Assembly (NCBI GenBank): GCA_945929765.1
Contig: CAMEOL010000056.1
Span: 1 to 6,522 of the forward strand
Origin: an uncultured Gemella sp.
GTDB lineage: Bacteria > Bacillota > Bacilli > Staphylococcales > Gemellaceae
Length of the DNA stretch: 6,522 nucleotides
Direction: 5' to 3'
Of this stretch, positions 1 through 6,468 are shown in pieces; position 1 is the stretch's first letter; each line of letters starts with the position of its first letter. The position numbers were made by a program, and so were the translations under genes. The notes beneath the pieces were generated by a model. The model searched no databases and was not told where the DNA came from. It worked only from the letters and a program-made list of their open reading frames with translations.

Positions 1-474
1 AATAACGATAAAGAAGCAGTAAAAGATTTTCTTGCGTATATGTCTTCTAAAGAAGGACAAGAAGTTGTAGAAAAATTCAAATACATTTCTAAAGAAAATA
101 CAGGGAATTATAAGAGTACAAATCCCAGTGGAAAAATTACAATATCTGGTTCTTCATCTGTTGCACCTATTGTAGAAAAGCTAAAAGAAGAGTATTTAAA
201 ACTAAATAAGAATGTCACTATTGAAATTAATCAAAGTGATTCTACCAATGGAATAGAAAATGCGGTTGTTGGGATTAGTGATATAGGCTTGAGCTCGAGA
301 GAATTAACTGCACAAGAAAAAAGTAATTCAATAACTAACTACGTATTAGCAATAGATGCTCTAGTGTTAATAGTTAATAAAGAAAACAAATTAAATAATT
401 TAACTAGCGATCAGATAAAAAATATTTATCAAGGTAATTTAGTTAATTGGAAAGATGTTATTAAGGAGAATTAA
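1..474 (+). CDS. pstS: PstS phosphate-binding protein, C-terminal part (5' truncated by window), with a repeated N-lobe segment
   Basis: The frame is open from base 1 and ends at TAA 472-474, giving the last 157 residues of an extracellular phosphate-binding protein of the PstS ABC transporter. The start, signal peptide and lipobox would lie upstream. Residues 9-29 (DFLAYMSSKEGQ...KYI) match the usual C-terminal helix of a PstS domain. A Ser/Thr/Asn/Lys linker (about 30-44) follows. Then residues 45-157 look like the beginning of a second PstS domain: SGSSSVAP at 49-56 (phosphate-binding loop), SDIGLSSREL at 93-102, a VNK strand near 125-127, and LTSDQIKNIYQG...NWKDV at 134-153. The rest of that domain, including the usual GSGTR-type motif, is missing. 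The stop lies 2 bases before pstC, so there is no decayed remainder. The family call is firm. Whether the protein has 1.5 domains or is circularly permuted cannot be decided without the upstream sequence. Confidence 0.9.
   Translation, partial: NNDKEAVKDFLAYMSSKEGQEVVEKFKYISKENTGNYKSTNPSGKITISGSSSVAPIVEKLKEEYLKLNKNVTIEINQSDSTNGIENAVVGISDIGLSSRELTAQEKSNSITNYVLAIDALVLIVNKENKLNNLTSDQIKNIYQGNLVNWKDVIKEN
463..468 (+). promoter_or_regulatory. Shine-Dalgarno site for the GTG start of pstC
   Basis: AAGGAG lies inside the last codons of pstS, 8 bases before GTG 477. It supports the GTG start and suggests that pstC translation is coupled to termination of pstS. Confidence 0.75.
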
Positions 475-476
475 TT

Positions 477-1322
477 GTGAATAGTAAAAGAGAAAATTTT
501 GCAAAATATTTTTTTGCTTTTAGTGCGGTACTATCTATAGTTTTTGTTATATTAATCTTTGCTTTTCTTATAAAAACAGGGGTTAGTGGTATTTCAAAAA
601 TAGGATTTTTAGATTTTATTGGAGCTAATCGTTGGAAGCCTACTGCAGATGCTTACGGTATTTTTCCAATGATAGTAACAACGTTTTATATAACTTTTTT
701 AGCGTTAATAATAGCAACACCAATAGGTTTGCTTAGTTCTATATATTTAGCATTTTATGCCAAAAAACAATATTACGGATTATTAAAACAAGGTATCAAT
801 CTTTTAGCATCTATACCATCTGTAGTCTATGGTTTCTTTGGTGTAATGGTTATAGTTCCATTTATTCGTGATACATTTCGAGTAAGTGGTAGTAGTATAT
901 TAGCAGGTGGAATAGTTTTAGGAATAATGATTTTACCAACGATAATAACTTTAAGCGAAACATCTTTACGTGGAGTAGATAAAAGTTATTATGAGGGTGC
1001 TTTAGGACTTGGAACAACGAAAGAAAGAACTATTTTTACAGTTGTAGTGCCTGCGGCAAAATCAGGAATAATAACTAGTATAATTTTAGCAATGGGTCGC
1101 GCTATAGGAGAAACTATGGCTGTTATTATGGTAACTGGAAATCAGGCACGTATACCGTCATCACTTCTTGAAGGAGCAAGAACATTAACAAGTAATATCG
1201 TATTAGAAATGGGTTATGCAACTGGATTGCATAGAGAAGCTCTTGTAGCAACAGCATTAGTATTATTAGTAAGTACATTTTTAGTAAATATTGTTTTAAA
1301 TTATTTTACAAGAAAGGTTTAG
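477..1322 (+). CDS. pstC: Phosphate ABC transporter permease PstC
   Basis: This is one of the two membrane subunits that form the phosphate channel of the PstSCAB importer. The 281-residue length is normal or slightly short for PstC. It is very hydrophobic, with about six membrane helices near residues 11-33, 64-92, 107-128, 141-160, 197-218 and 252-275. The PstC/PstA hallmark IPSVVYGFFG is at 113-122. The cytoplasmic coupling loop that docks on PstB is at about 173-186 (EGALGLGTTKERTI), followed by GRAIGETMAV at 207-216. The start is GTG, chosen because AAGGAG is correctly spaced before it and because the N-terminus (a short charged stretch, then helix 1) fits the family. It begins 2 bases after the pstS stop. 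Position between pstS and the second permease gene supports PstC over PstA. Confidence 0.95.
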   Translation: MNSKRENFAKYFFAFSAVLSIVFVILIFAFLIKTGVSGISKIGFLDFIGANRWKPTADAYGIFPMIVTTFYITFLALIIATPIGLLSSIYLAFYAKKQYYGLLKQGINLLASIPSVVYGFFGVMVIVPFIRDTFRVSGSSILAGGIVLGIMILPTIITLSETSLRGVDKSYYEGALGLGTTKERTIFTVVVPAAKSGIITSIILAMGRAIGETMAVIMVTGNQARIPSSLLEGARTLTSNIVLEMGYATGLHREALVATALVLLVSTFLVNIVLNYFTRKV

Positions 1323-1325
1323 TGA

Positions 1326-2162
1326 ATGAAAAATAGAAAATTAGAAGCACAACTTTTAAAATTTGTAGTATATTTTGCTATGTTGGTTTGTGCTATAAGT
1401 CTTTTTAGTATAGTAGTATATATTTTTTATAAAGGTATCGGTAGCTTAAGTTTTGATATGTTTGCACTAAATTATAATAGTGAGAATGTTTCGCTTATGC
1501 CAGCGATTATTAATACTTTAACATTGGTTATATTTACTTTAGTTATTTCAATTATTATAGGTGTAAGTGCGGCAATTTATTTAAATGAGTATGCTGACAA
1601 AAATAATAAAATAGTAAAATTTATAAGAATTGCCATTCAAACTTTACAAAGTACACCGTCTATTGTATATGGTTTGTTTGGAACGTTGTTATTTGTTAAT
1701 ATAGTATTTAAAGGATACAGTATCTTATCGGGTATATTTACATTATCAATAATGGTGTTACCTTTAATAATAATAAGTACAGAAGAAGCACTTAAAATTG
1801 TTCCTAAAAGTCTAAAAGAAGGAAGTTATGGTTTGGGAGCAGGAAAGTTAAGAACAATATACAAAATAATTTTACCTTCAGCTTTACCAGGAATTTTTTC
1901 GGGGATAACTTTATCGATTGGTAGAATTTTTGGGGAAAGTGCAGCGTTAATTTATACAGCGGGGACAGTAGCACAAATAGCATCTTCTTATGATACAGCT
2001 GGTAGAACATTAGCTGTTCACATGTTTGCGTTGTGGAGTGAAGGTATAAATGCAGAGAAATCTTATGCAACAGCTTTAGTATTATTAGCTGTAGTTATAT
2101 TGATTAATTTATTATCTTTATTTATAGATAAGAAGATTTCTGCAAAATTATTAGGAGAATAA
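1326..2162 (+). CDS. pstA: Phosphate ABC transporter permease PstA
   Basis: This is the second membrane subunit of the phosphate importer and pairs with PstC. It has 278 residues with about six membrane helices, the first at 13-34. The family motif TPSIVYGLFG is at 110-119. The PstB-coupling loop EGSYGLGAGKLRTI is at 165-178, followed by LPSALPGIFSG at 183-193 and GRIFGESAAL at 199-208. The ATG starts 3 bases after the pstC stop. An AAAGG site at 1313-1317, inside the end of pstC, serves as ribosome binding site with 8 bases of spacing. The motifs are the same as in PstC but diverged, as expected for paralogous permeases. Position directly before pstB agrees with the usual pstS-C-A-B order. 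Confidence 0.95.
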   Translation: MKNRKLEAQLLKFVVYFAMLVCAISLFSIVVYIFYKGIGSLSFDMFALNYNSENVSLMPAIINTLTLVIFTLVISIIIGVSAAIYLNEYADKNNKIVKFIRIAIQTLQSTPSIVYGLFGTLLFVNIVFKGYSILSGIFTLSIMVLPLIIISTEEALKIVPKSLKEGSYGLGAGKLRTIYKIILPSALPGIFSGITLSIGRIFGESAALIYTAGTVAQIASSYDTAGRTLAVHMFALWSEGINAEKSYATALVLLAVVILINLLSLFIDKKISAKLLGE

Positions 2163-2177
2163 TTTAGGAGCAAAATA

Positions 2178-2927
2178 ATGAAAAAGAAAATAGAAGCAAT
2201 AGATATACAATTACATTATGGAGATTTCCACGCTTTAAAAGGAATTAATATGACGATAGAGGAAAAGAAAGTAACAGCTTTTATCGGACCTAGTGGATGT
2301 GGGAAAAGTACATTTTTAAAATCTTTAAATAGAATGAATGATCTTGTAGATGGATGTAAAATACAGGGAGAAATTTTGTTAGATGGAATAGATATTCAAA
2401 AAATTGATCCAAATGAACTTAGGAAAAAAGTAGGTATGGTATTCCAAAAACCAAATCCTTTTCCTATGAGTATATATGATAATGTGGCGTATGGACCTCG
2501 AACACACGGAATAAAGAGTAAGGCGGAATTAGATTATATTGTAGAAGAAGCACTAAAAGGTGCAGCAATTTGGGATGATGTTAAAAATAAATTAAATAAC
2601 AGTGCTATAGCATTATCAGGCGGCCAACAACAACGAATTTGCATAGCGCGTGCATTGGCAGTTAATCCTGATGTGTTATTAATGGACGAACCTACAAGTG
2701 CTCTTGATCCTATCTCTACGGCAAAAATAGAAGAATTAGTATTAAGTTTGAAGGAAAATTATACTATAGCTGTAGTTACACATAACATGCAACAAGCTAC
2801 AAGGATATCAGATAATACAGCATTTTTCTTGCAAGGAGAAGTTATTGAATTTGGAGACACTAATGAGTTATTCTTCAATCCGAAAAATAAGAAGACAGAA
2901 GACTACATTACAGGAAGATTTGGATAA
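2178..2927 (+). CDS. pstB: Phosphate ABC transporter ATP-binding protein PstB
   Basis: This is the cytoplasmic ATPase that powers phosphate import; two copies would dock on PstC/PstA. All ABC motifs are intact: Walker [10 protein letters not shown] at 37-45, Q-loop Gln90 in [11 protein letters not shown], signature LSGGQQQR at 146-153, Walker B VLLMDEP with catalytic Glu171, D-loop SALD at 174-177 and switch His202. The stretch [20 protein letters not shown] and the ending ITGRFG are characteristic of PstB rather than other ABC ATPases. The 249-residue length is typical. The start at ATG 2178 has TAGGAG at 2165-2170, 7 bases upstream. The gap from pstA is 15 bases. Confidence 0.97.
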   Translation: MKKKIEAIDIQLHYGDFHALKGINMTIEEKKVTAFIGPSGCGKSTFLKSLNRMNDLVDGCKIQGEILLDGIDIQKIDPNELRKKVGMVFQKPNPFPMSIYDNVAYGPRTHGIKSKAELDYIVEEALKGAAIWDDVKNKLNNSAIALSGGQQQRICIARALAVNPDVLLMDEPTSALDPISTAKIEELVLSLKENYTIAVVTHNMQQATRISDNTAFFLQGEVIEFGDTNELFFNPKNKKTEDYITGRFG

Positions 2928-2943
2928 AAGTGGAGGGTGAAAC

Positions 2944-3582
2944 ATGCGAAGAAGATTTGAAGAAGATTTGAAACAATTAAAACTAAAAGTAGTAGAAATG
3001 ACAGGGATGTGTCATGAGGCAATTAATTTGGCTATAGATGATTTTTTAGCTGGAACATCAGAACATAATGAGAAAGTTTTTGAAATTGAAAGTAAGATAA
3101 ATCGTTTGGAACAAGAAATTGAAAATGATTGTATCAGATTCATTATTCAACAACAACCAGTAGCAAAAGACTTGAGAAATGTATCTTCTTTATTAAAAAT
3201 GATAACAGATATCGAAAGAATTGGAGATCAAGCTTGTGATATTAGCAATTTATCAAGAGTAACTAATGCTAGTTATGCACCTGACCGCCAAGCTATTACC
3301 GAAATGGCAAATATAACTAGAACGATGTTAGAAAAAGCTATAAAATCTGTTCGTGAGCGTGATTTAAATGTGGCGAATGAAGTAATTAATTTAGATGAAA
3401 AAGTTGATGCTTTATATGTAGACATAAAACGTGATATAATAGACTATATAAAAAATGAACATCATGATGAAGAAAAAGTAATAGATATACTTATAGTAGC
3501 AAAATACTTTGAAAGAATAGCAGATCATTCTACGAATATTGCAGAATGGATAACTTTTTATTTAACCGGTCATCACGAATAA
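2944..3582 (+). CDS. phoU: Phosphate signalling regulator PhoU
   Basis: PhoU is a helical cytoplasmic protein that binds metal ions. It links the Pst transporter to the PhoR-type kinase, restraining phosphate import and the Pho response when phosphate is plentiful. The 212 residues form two PhoU repeats, each a three-helix bundle. The metal-binding signature appears once per repeat: DIERIGDQACDI at 89-100 and YFERIADHSTNIAEW at 188-202. Another conserved stretch, QQPVAKDLRN, lies at 70-79. The start ATG 2944 follows a strong GGAGG at 2932-2936. The gap from pstB is 16 bases. Placement between pstB and a phoB/phoR-type pair is the classic setting for phosphate control. Confidence 0.95.
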   Translation: MRRRFEEDLKQLKLKVVEMTGMCHEAINLAIDDFLAGTSEHNEKVFEIESKINRLEQEIENDCIRFIIQQQPVAKDLRNVSSLLKMITDIERIGDQACDISNLSRVTNASYAPDRQAITEMANITRTMLEKAIKSVRERDLNVANEVINLDEKVDALYVDIKRDIIDYIKNEHHDEEKVIDILIVAKYFERIADHSTNIAEWITFYLTGHHE

Positions 3583-3588
3583 GAGGTG
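3583..3588 (+). promoter_or_regulatory. Shine-Dalgarno site deciding the response regulator start
   Basis: GAGGTG sits just after the phoU stop (TAA 3580-3582) and 6 bases before ATG 3595. A GTG at 3586 in the same frame overlaps this site and has no ribosome binding site of its own, so ATG 3595 is the better start. Confidence 0.7.
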
Positions 3589-3594
3589 AACTTT

Positions 3595-4278
3595 ATGATC
3601 GTAATAGTCGAAGACGACAATAGCATCCAAGAATTATTAGGATATGCATTAAAAGCTAATAATTATGAGATAAAACAATTTAATACTGGAGATTGTTTAA
3701 TAGATTTTTTAACAAAAAACAATGTAGAAATACTTTTGCTAGATATAATGTTACCAGGAAAAAGTGGCTTAGAAATATTAGCAGAAATTAGAAAAAATAG
3801 TAAATTAGATGATTTGTATATTATTATGCTTACTGCAAAAAGCGAGGAGTATAGTAAAGTAGTTGCATTAGATAGTGGAGCCGACGATTATATTACGAAA
3901 CCATTTAGTGTACTTGAATTAATATCAAGGATAAAAGCTGTACTTAGACGAAGAAAGAAAAATAAGGTAAAAGAAAATATTATAAAATATAGAGATGTAG
4001 AAATAAACGAAGAAGAGAGAACAATAAAAGTTAACAATTCTGTTGTTGAATTAACGTATAAAGAGTATGAATTATTTATTATTCTTTTAGAAAATATAGG
4101 GAGAGCAGTTTCTCGAGAGTTAATTTTTGAAAAAGTTTGGGGATATGATTTTTCTGGTAGTAGTAGGACACTAGATGTTCATATAAGAAGTTTACGTTCC
4201 AAAATACCAACTATTGCGAACGAAATAGAAACTATTAGAGGAATAGGTTTTAAGTTAAGAAAGGATAAAAATGACTAA
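3595..4278 (+). CDS. PhoB/PhoP-like response regulator (OmpR family)
   Basis: This is a DNA-binding response regulator, most likely the phosphate regulator phosphorylated by the kinase encoded next. From ATG 3595 it has 227 residues. The receiver domain (about 1-115) has the acidic triad Glu6-Asp7-Asp8, phosphoacceptor Asp50 in LLLDIMLPG, Thr80 in MLTAKS and Lys102 in TKPF. A basic linker RRRKKNK at 118-124 leads to an OmpR-type winged-helix domain (about 130-222) with LTYKEYELF at 153-161 and the recognition-helix stretch SSRTLDVHIRSLRSKI at 189-204. A start at GTG 3586 would add three residues (MNF) but overlaps the ribosome binding site. The assignment to the Pho system rests on position after pst-phoU; the sequence alone gives only the OmpR/PhoB subfamily. 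Confidence 0.9.
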   Translation: MIVIVEDDNSIQELLGYALKANNYEIKQFNTGDCLIDFLTKNNVEILLLDIMLPGKSGLEILAEIRKNSKLDDLYIIMLTAKSEEYSKVVALDSGADDYITKPFSVLELISRIKAVLRRRKKNKVKENIIKYRDVEINEEERTIKVNNSVVELTYKEYELFIILLENIGRAVSRELIFEKVWGYDFSGSSRTLDVHIRSLRSKIPTIANEIETIRGIGFKLRKDKND

Positions 4279-5899
4279 AAAAATAGCAAACGCAATAATA
4301 TTAGTTTCAGTTATTTCGCTAGTTCTATCTTTTATTCTTTCTTTTTCTTTTATTAATAATTATTTCAATAACAAGCAGCAAAATAAACTAATAGATGAGT
4401 TGTCTGTAATTACAATTTTAATAGAAAAAAATGGCTTGGAAGAATTAAAGAAATCGAAATTTGAAGATTATCAAATAACTATTATTAATAAAGATGGAAA
4501 AATTATTTTTGATAGCTTGGATGAAGATAGAATTGGAGAAAATGAACCTATTGAAAATTATAAGATAGGAAATGGATATGAAATTGTTAACTCTTACTAT
4601 GAAACCAAAACTTATAGTACAAAACAATTAGCAGATGGAAGTTTTGTTAGAATAATGAGTAAACAATTTACTCCAATCATTTTAATAATAGGAATAATAC
4701 AGCCCATTATCTTTTTTTTAATAATCATAGTTTGTTTATCTATATATTTAGCTAAAAGATTGTCTAAAAATATAGTTGCTCCATTAAAAGATCTAGATCT
4801 AGAAAATCCATTAAGAAATAATGTTTATGATGAATTAACGCCGCTATTAAAACAATTAAATTCTCACAAAGAAGAATTGAAATTAAGAGTGGCGGAATTG
4901 TATAGAAAAAATCTAGAAATATTACATATTACGGAGAATATAGATGAGGCTATATTAATCTTGGATAGCACAGGGAAAATACTTTCTATAAATAAAAAAG
5001 CACAAGATTTGTTAGGTGTTGGTATCAATGAGTATTATTTAGAAAATTTCTTTGATTACAACTACAGTGAAGTTATTAAGAAAGCTTTGGCAGGAGAGAG
5101 TAATTCAGGTAAGTTTTATAAAGATAAAAATATATATAAAATTACAGCACAAGTAAGTAAGTTGAAAAATGATGAGTTGGCTGTCTTTGTTATTTTTGAT
5201 AATATAACAGATGAAGAAACGAATGCACAATTTAGACGAGAATTTTCTGCTAACGTATCACACGAATTAAAAACACCGTTATCTTCAATAATGGGGATGA
5301 GTGAATTAATAGCAGAAGGTTTAGTAGAAAAAAAAGATATTGCCGCGTTTGCTAAAAAGATTAATAAAGAATCGAAAAGATTATTAAACTTAATTCAAGA
5401 TATTATAAAACTTTCTAGACTAGATGAGGGCAATTTATCTGAGCAAGTAGATTTAATAGATTTAAAAGAAGAACTTTTAACAATATTAAATAGTTTAGAA
5501 TACAAAGCTTTAGAAAAAAATATAACTATTACTAAACAAATAGATAACTGCAAAATTAGAGGGATAAAGCCTTTGATTTTCGACGCTTTAAGAAATTTAA
5601 TAGATAATGCTATTAATTATAATGTAGAATCAGGAAATATAGACATAATTTTAAGAGAAATAAATGATACGGTGGAGTTTTCTGTTGAAGATACGGGAAT
5701 AGGTATAGCTGATAAAGATATTACACGAATTTTTGAAAGATTTTATCGTGTAGATAAATCACATTCTAAGTTAACAGGAGGTACAGGACTAGGACTAGCG
5801 ATAGTAAAAAACGTCGCATTATTACACGATGCTAAAATAGAAATTTCAAGTCAAGTAAATAAAGGTACGAAAATAACATTGAAATTTAAAAATATATAA
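4271..5899 (+). CDS. phoR: PhoR-like sensor histidine kinase
   Basis: This is a membrane histidine kinase predicted to autophosphorylate and pass phosphate to the adjacent regulator. It has 542 residues. Helix 1 is at about 8-30. An outer domain follows (about 31-132) with a PAS-like strand pattern ITIINKDGKIIFDS at 69-82. Helix 2 is at about 135-160, then a HAMP-like linker (161-212), a cytoplasmic PAS domain (about 213-312, core NIDEAILILDSTGKILSIN) and HisKA with phosphoacceptor His331 in SHELKTPL. The HATPase domain carries an N-box with Asn442 and Asn446, a G1 box EDTGIGI at 473-479, an F-box FERFYR at 488-493 and a G2 box GGTGLGLAI at 503-511. This is the full Gram-positive PhoR architecture. 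ATG 4271 overlaps the regulator's stop by 8 bases and has AAAGGA just upstream, which suggests translational coupling. Sensing may go through PhoU and the Pst complex; that is family knowledge, not visible here. Confidence 0.9.
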   Translation: MTKKIANAIILVSVISLVLSFILSFSFINNYFNNKQQNKLIDELSVITILIEKNGLEELKKSKFEDYQITIINKDGKIIFDSLDEDRIGENEPIENYKIGNGYEIVNSYYETKTYSTKQLADGSFVRIMSKQFTPIILIIGIIQPIIFFLIIIVCLSIYLAKRLSKNIVAPLKDLDLENPLRNNVYDELTPLLKQLNSHKEELKLRVAELYRKNLEILHITENIDEAILILDSTGKILSINKKAQDLLGVGINEYYLENFFDYNYSEVIKKALAGESNSGKFYKDKNIYKITAQVSKLKNDELAVFVIFDNITDEETNAQFRREFSANVSHELKTPLSSIMGMSELIAEGLVEKKDIAAFAKKINKESKRLLNLIQDIIKLSRLDEGNLSEQVDLIDLKEELLTILNSLEYKALEKNITITKQIDNCKIRGIKPLIFDALRNLIDNAINYNVESGNIDIILREINDTVEFSVEDTGIGIADKDITRIFERFYRVDKSHSKLTGGTGLGLAIVKNVALLHDAKIEISSQVNKGTKITLKFKNI

Positions 5900-6009
5900 A
5901 GTTCAATATGTTAAATTAATAATATTAGTTGCCCTGTACTTAACTATTGCGAAATGCTAGTATGGGTTTAGATAATTAAATAAAAATATATCTATACAAA
6001 AAGTCAGTC

Positions 6010-6113
6010 AGGAGCTGTTCTAAAATATGTTAGTAAATATTTTTTATTCTGAAAAGTAAATTGGAATAAGTTTTTAAAATTTTTCTTTTCTATTTTATTT
6101 TTAGGCAGCTCCT
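6010..6113. repeat. Imperfect terminal inverted repeat, 104 bases, MITE-like or long hairpin
   Basis: The ends AGGAGCTG (6010-6017) and CAGCTCCT (6106-6113) are perfect 8-base complements. After a 2-by-1 internal loop (TT 6018-6019 against G 6105), pairing resumes for six more bases (CTAAAA 6020-6025 with TTTTAG 6099-6104). A second stem, GAAAAG 6051-6056 with CTTTTC 6085-6090, nests inside. The arms are richer in G and C than the surroundings. The form fits a small non-autonomous transposable element with terminal inverted repeats, or a long folded RNA. I see no clean target duplication, no coding capacity and no T run that would make it a standard terminator. Confidence 0.55.
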
Positions 6114-6189
6114 TAGTTTAGATGTACCGCAATAATTCAAAAAATAGATGGTTTGTTTTTGTTTGTGTCGTAAATTTTGGATTCTCTAG

Positions 6190-6216
6190 AAAATTTTTCA
6201 AAAAAATTTCAAAAAA
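6190..6216 (+). promoter_or_regulatory. Phased A/T tracts upstream of the tRNA promoter (UP-like element)
   Basis: Three A-tracts begin at 6190, 6200 and 6211, about one helical turn apart and each separated by a single C. They sit directly before the -35 box. Such tracts are typical of stable-RNA promoters, where they bend DNA or bind the RNA polymerase alpha subunit. The role here is inferred from position and pattern. Confidence 0.5.
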
Positions 6217-6219
6217 GTG

Positions 6220-6248
6220 TTGACATTTTTTTTATCTTTTATTATAAT
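6220..6248 (+). promoter_or_regulatory. Consensus sigma-A promoter of the tRNA cluster
   Basis: A perfect TTGACA -35 box (6220-6225) and a perfect TATAAT -10 box (6243-6248) are separated by exactly 17 bases. Transcription should begin near 6254-6256, leaving a leader of about 31-33 bases before tRNA-Gly. The leader contains a small GTTG/CAAC hairpin at 6259-6271 and an AAAATATTTT palindrome at 6272-6281. Confidence 0.9.
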
Positions 6249-6286
6249 AATTAATGTAGTTGAGAGACAACAAAATATTTTAACAA

Positions 6287-6360
6287 GCGGGTGTAGTTTA
6301 GTGGTAAAACCTCAGTCTTCCAAACTGATGTTGTGAGTTCGATTCTCATCACCCGCTCCA
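6287..6360 (+). tRNA. tRNA-Gly (anticodon TCC)
   Basis: A 74-base cloverleaf. The acceptor stem GCGGGTG 6287-6293 pairs with CACCCGC 6350-6356. The D arm is GTTT/AAAC. The anticodon stem TCAGT/ACTGA encloses loop CTTCCAA with anticodon TCC at 6319-6321, reading GGA and other GGN glycine codons. The T arm contains TTCGATT. The discriminator is T 6357 and CCA is encoded at 6358-6360. It is the first gene of the cluster, 38 bases after the -10 box. Confidence 0.97.
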
Positions 6361-6371
6361 TTTTTTTATTA

Positions 6372-6464
6372 GGAGGAATACCCAAGTCCGGCTGAAGGGA
6401 TCGGTCTTGAAAACCGACAGGAGTGTAAAAGCTCGCAGGGGTTCGAATCCCCTTTCCTCCTCCA
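6372..6464 (+). tRNA. tRNA-Ser (anticodon TGA)
   Basis: A 93-base class II tRNA. The acceptor stem GGAGGAA 6372-6378 pairs with TTCCTCC 6454-6460. The anticodon stem TCGGT/ACCGA encloses CTTGAAA with anticodon TGA at 6408-6410. The long variable arm has a GAGT/GCTC stem (6421-6424 with 6431-6434), as expected for serine, and the T arm AGGGG/CCCCT holds TTCGAAT. CCA is encoded at 6462-6464. The discriminator base is T 6461, whereas bacterial serine tRNAs I know carry G there. It lies 11 bases after tRNA-Gly. Confidence 0.96.
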
Positions 6465-6468
6465 TTTA

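Larger units (their letters stand above)
5900..6286. other. Non-coding region between the pst-pho operon and the tRNA cluster
   Basis: This is 387 bases of very AT-rich DNA with no credible gene on either strand; the longest plus-strand ATG frame (from 6122) has 33 codons and no ribosome binding site. It contains weak local hairpins (CCC/GGG arms at 5932-5966; TAGATA/TATCTA at 5969-5994), a 104-base imperfect inverted repeat (6010-6113) and the tRNA promoter. None of the weak hairpins is followed by a proper T run, so I cannot name the operon's terminator. Confidence 0.7.

Noticed and set aside
1804..2070. Minus-strand frame of 88 codons
   Set aside because: It lies wholly inside pstA, has no family features and is a shadow of the real gene.
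2948..2969. Eleven-base tandem repeat GAAGAAGATTT at the start of phoU
   Set aside because: It arises from Arg/Glu/Asp codons in AT-rich DNA and encodes a normal PhoU N-terminus.
4445..4627. Minus-strand frame of 60 codons
   Set aside because: It lies wholly inside the histidine kinase gene, is low complexity (Ile/Phe/Asn) and is a shadow.
4788..4803. AGATCTAGATCT tandem in the kinase gene
   Set aside because: It is short, in frame and inside a coding linker (KDLDLEN); there is no sign of regulatory meaning.
5932..5966. Possible terminator hairpin (CCC..TACT / AGTA.GGG) after the kinase gene
   Set aside because: The stem is short and interrupted, the loop is large and there is no T run after it.
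5966..6123. Eight-base direct repeat GTTTAGAT at 5966-5973 and 6116-6123 flanking the inverted repeat, considered as a target duplication
   Set aside because: The copies do not abut the inverted-repeat ends (the left one is 36 bases away), and in such AT-rich DNA an 8-base match is plausible by chance.
6122..6223. Plus-strand ATG frame of 33 codons, basic and Phe/Lys rich, in the intergenic region
   Set aside because: It has no ribosome binding site, runs through the A-tracts into the -35 box of the tRNA promoter, and its composition is explained by the A/T runs.
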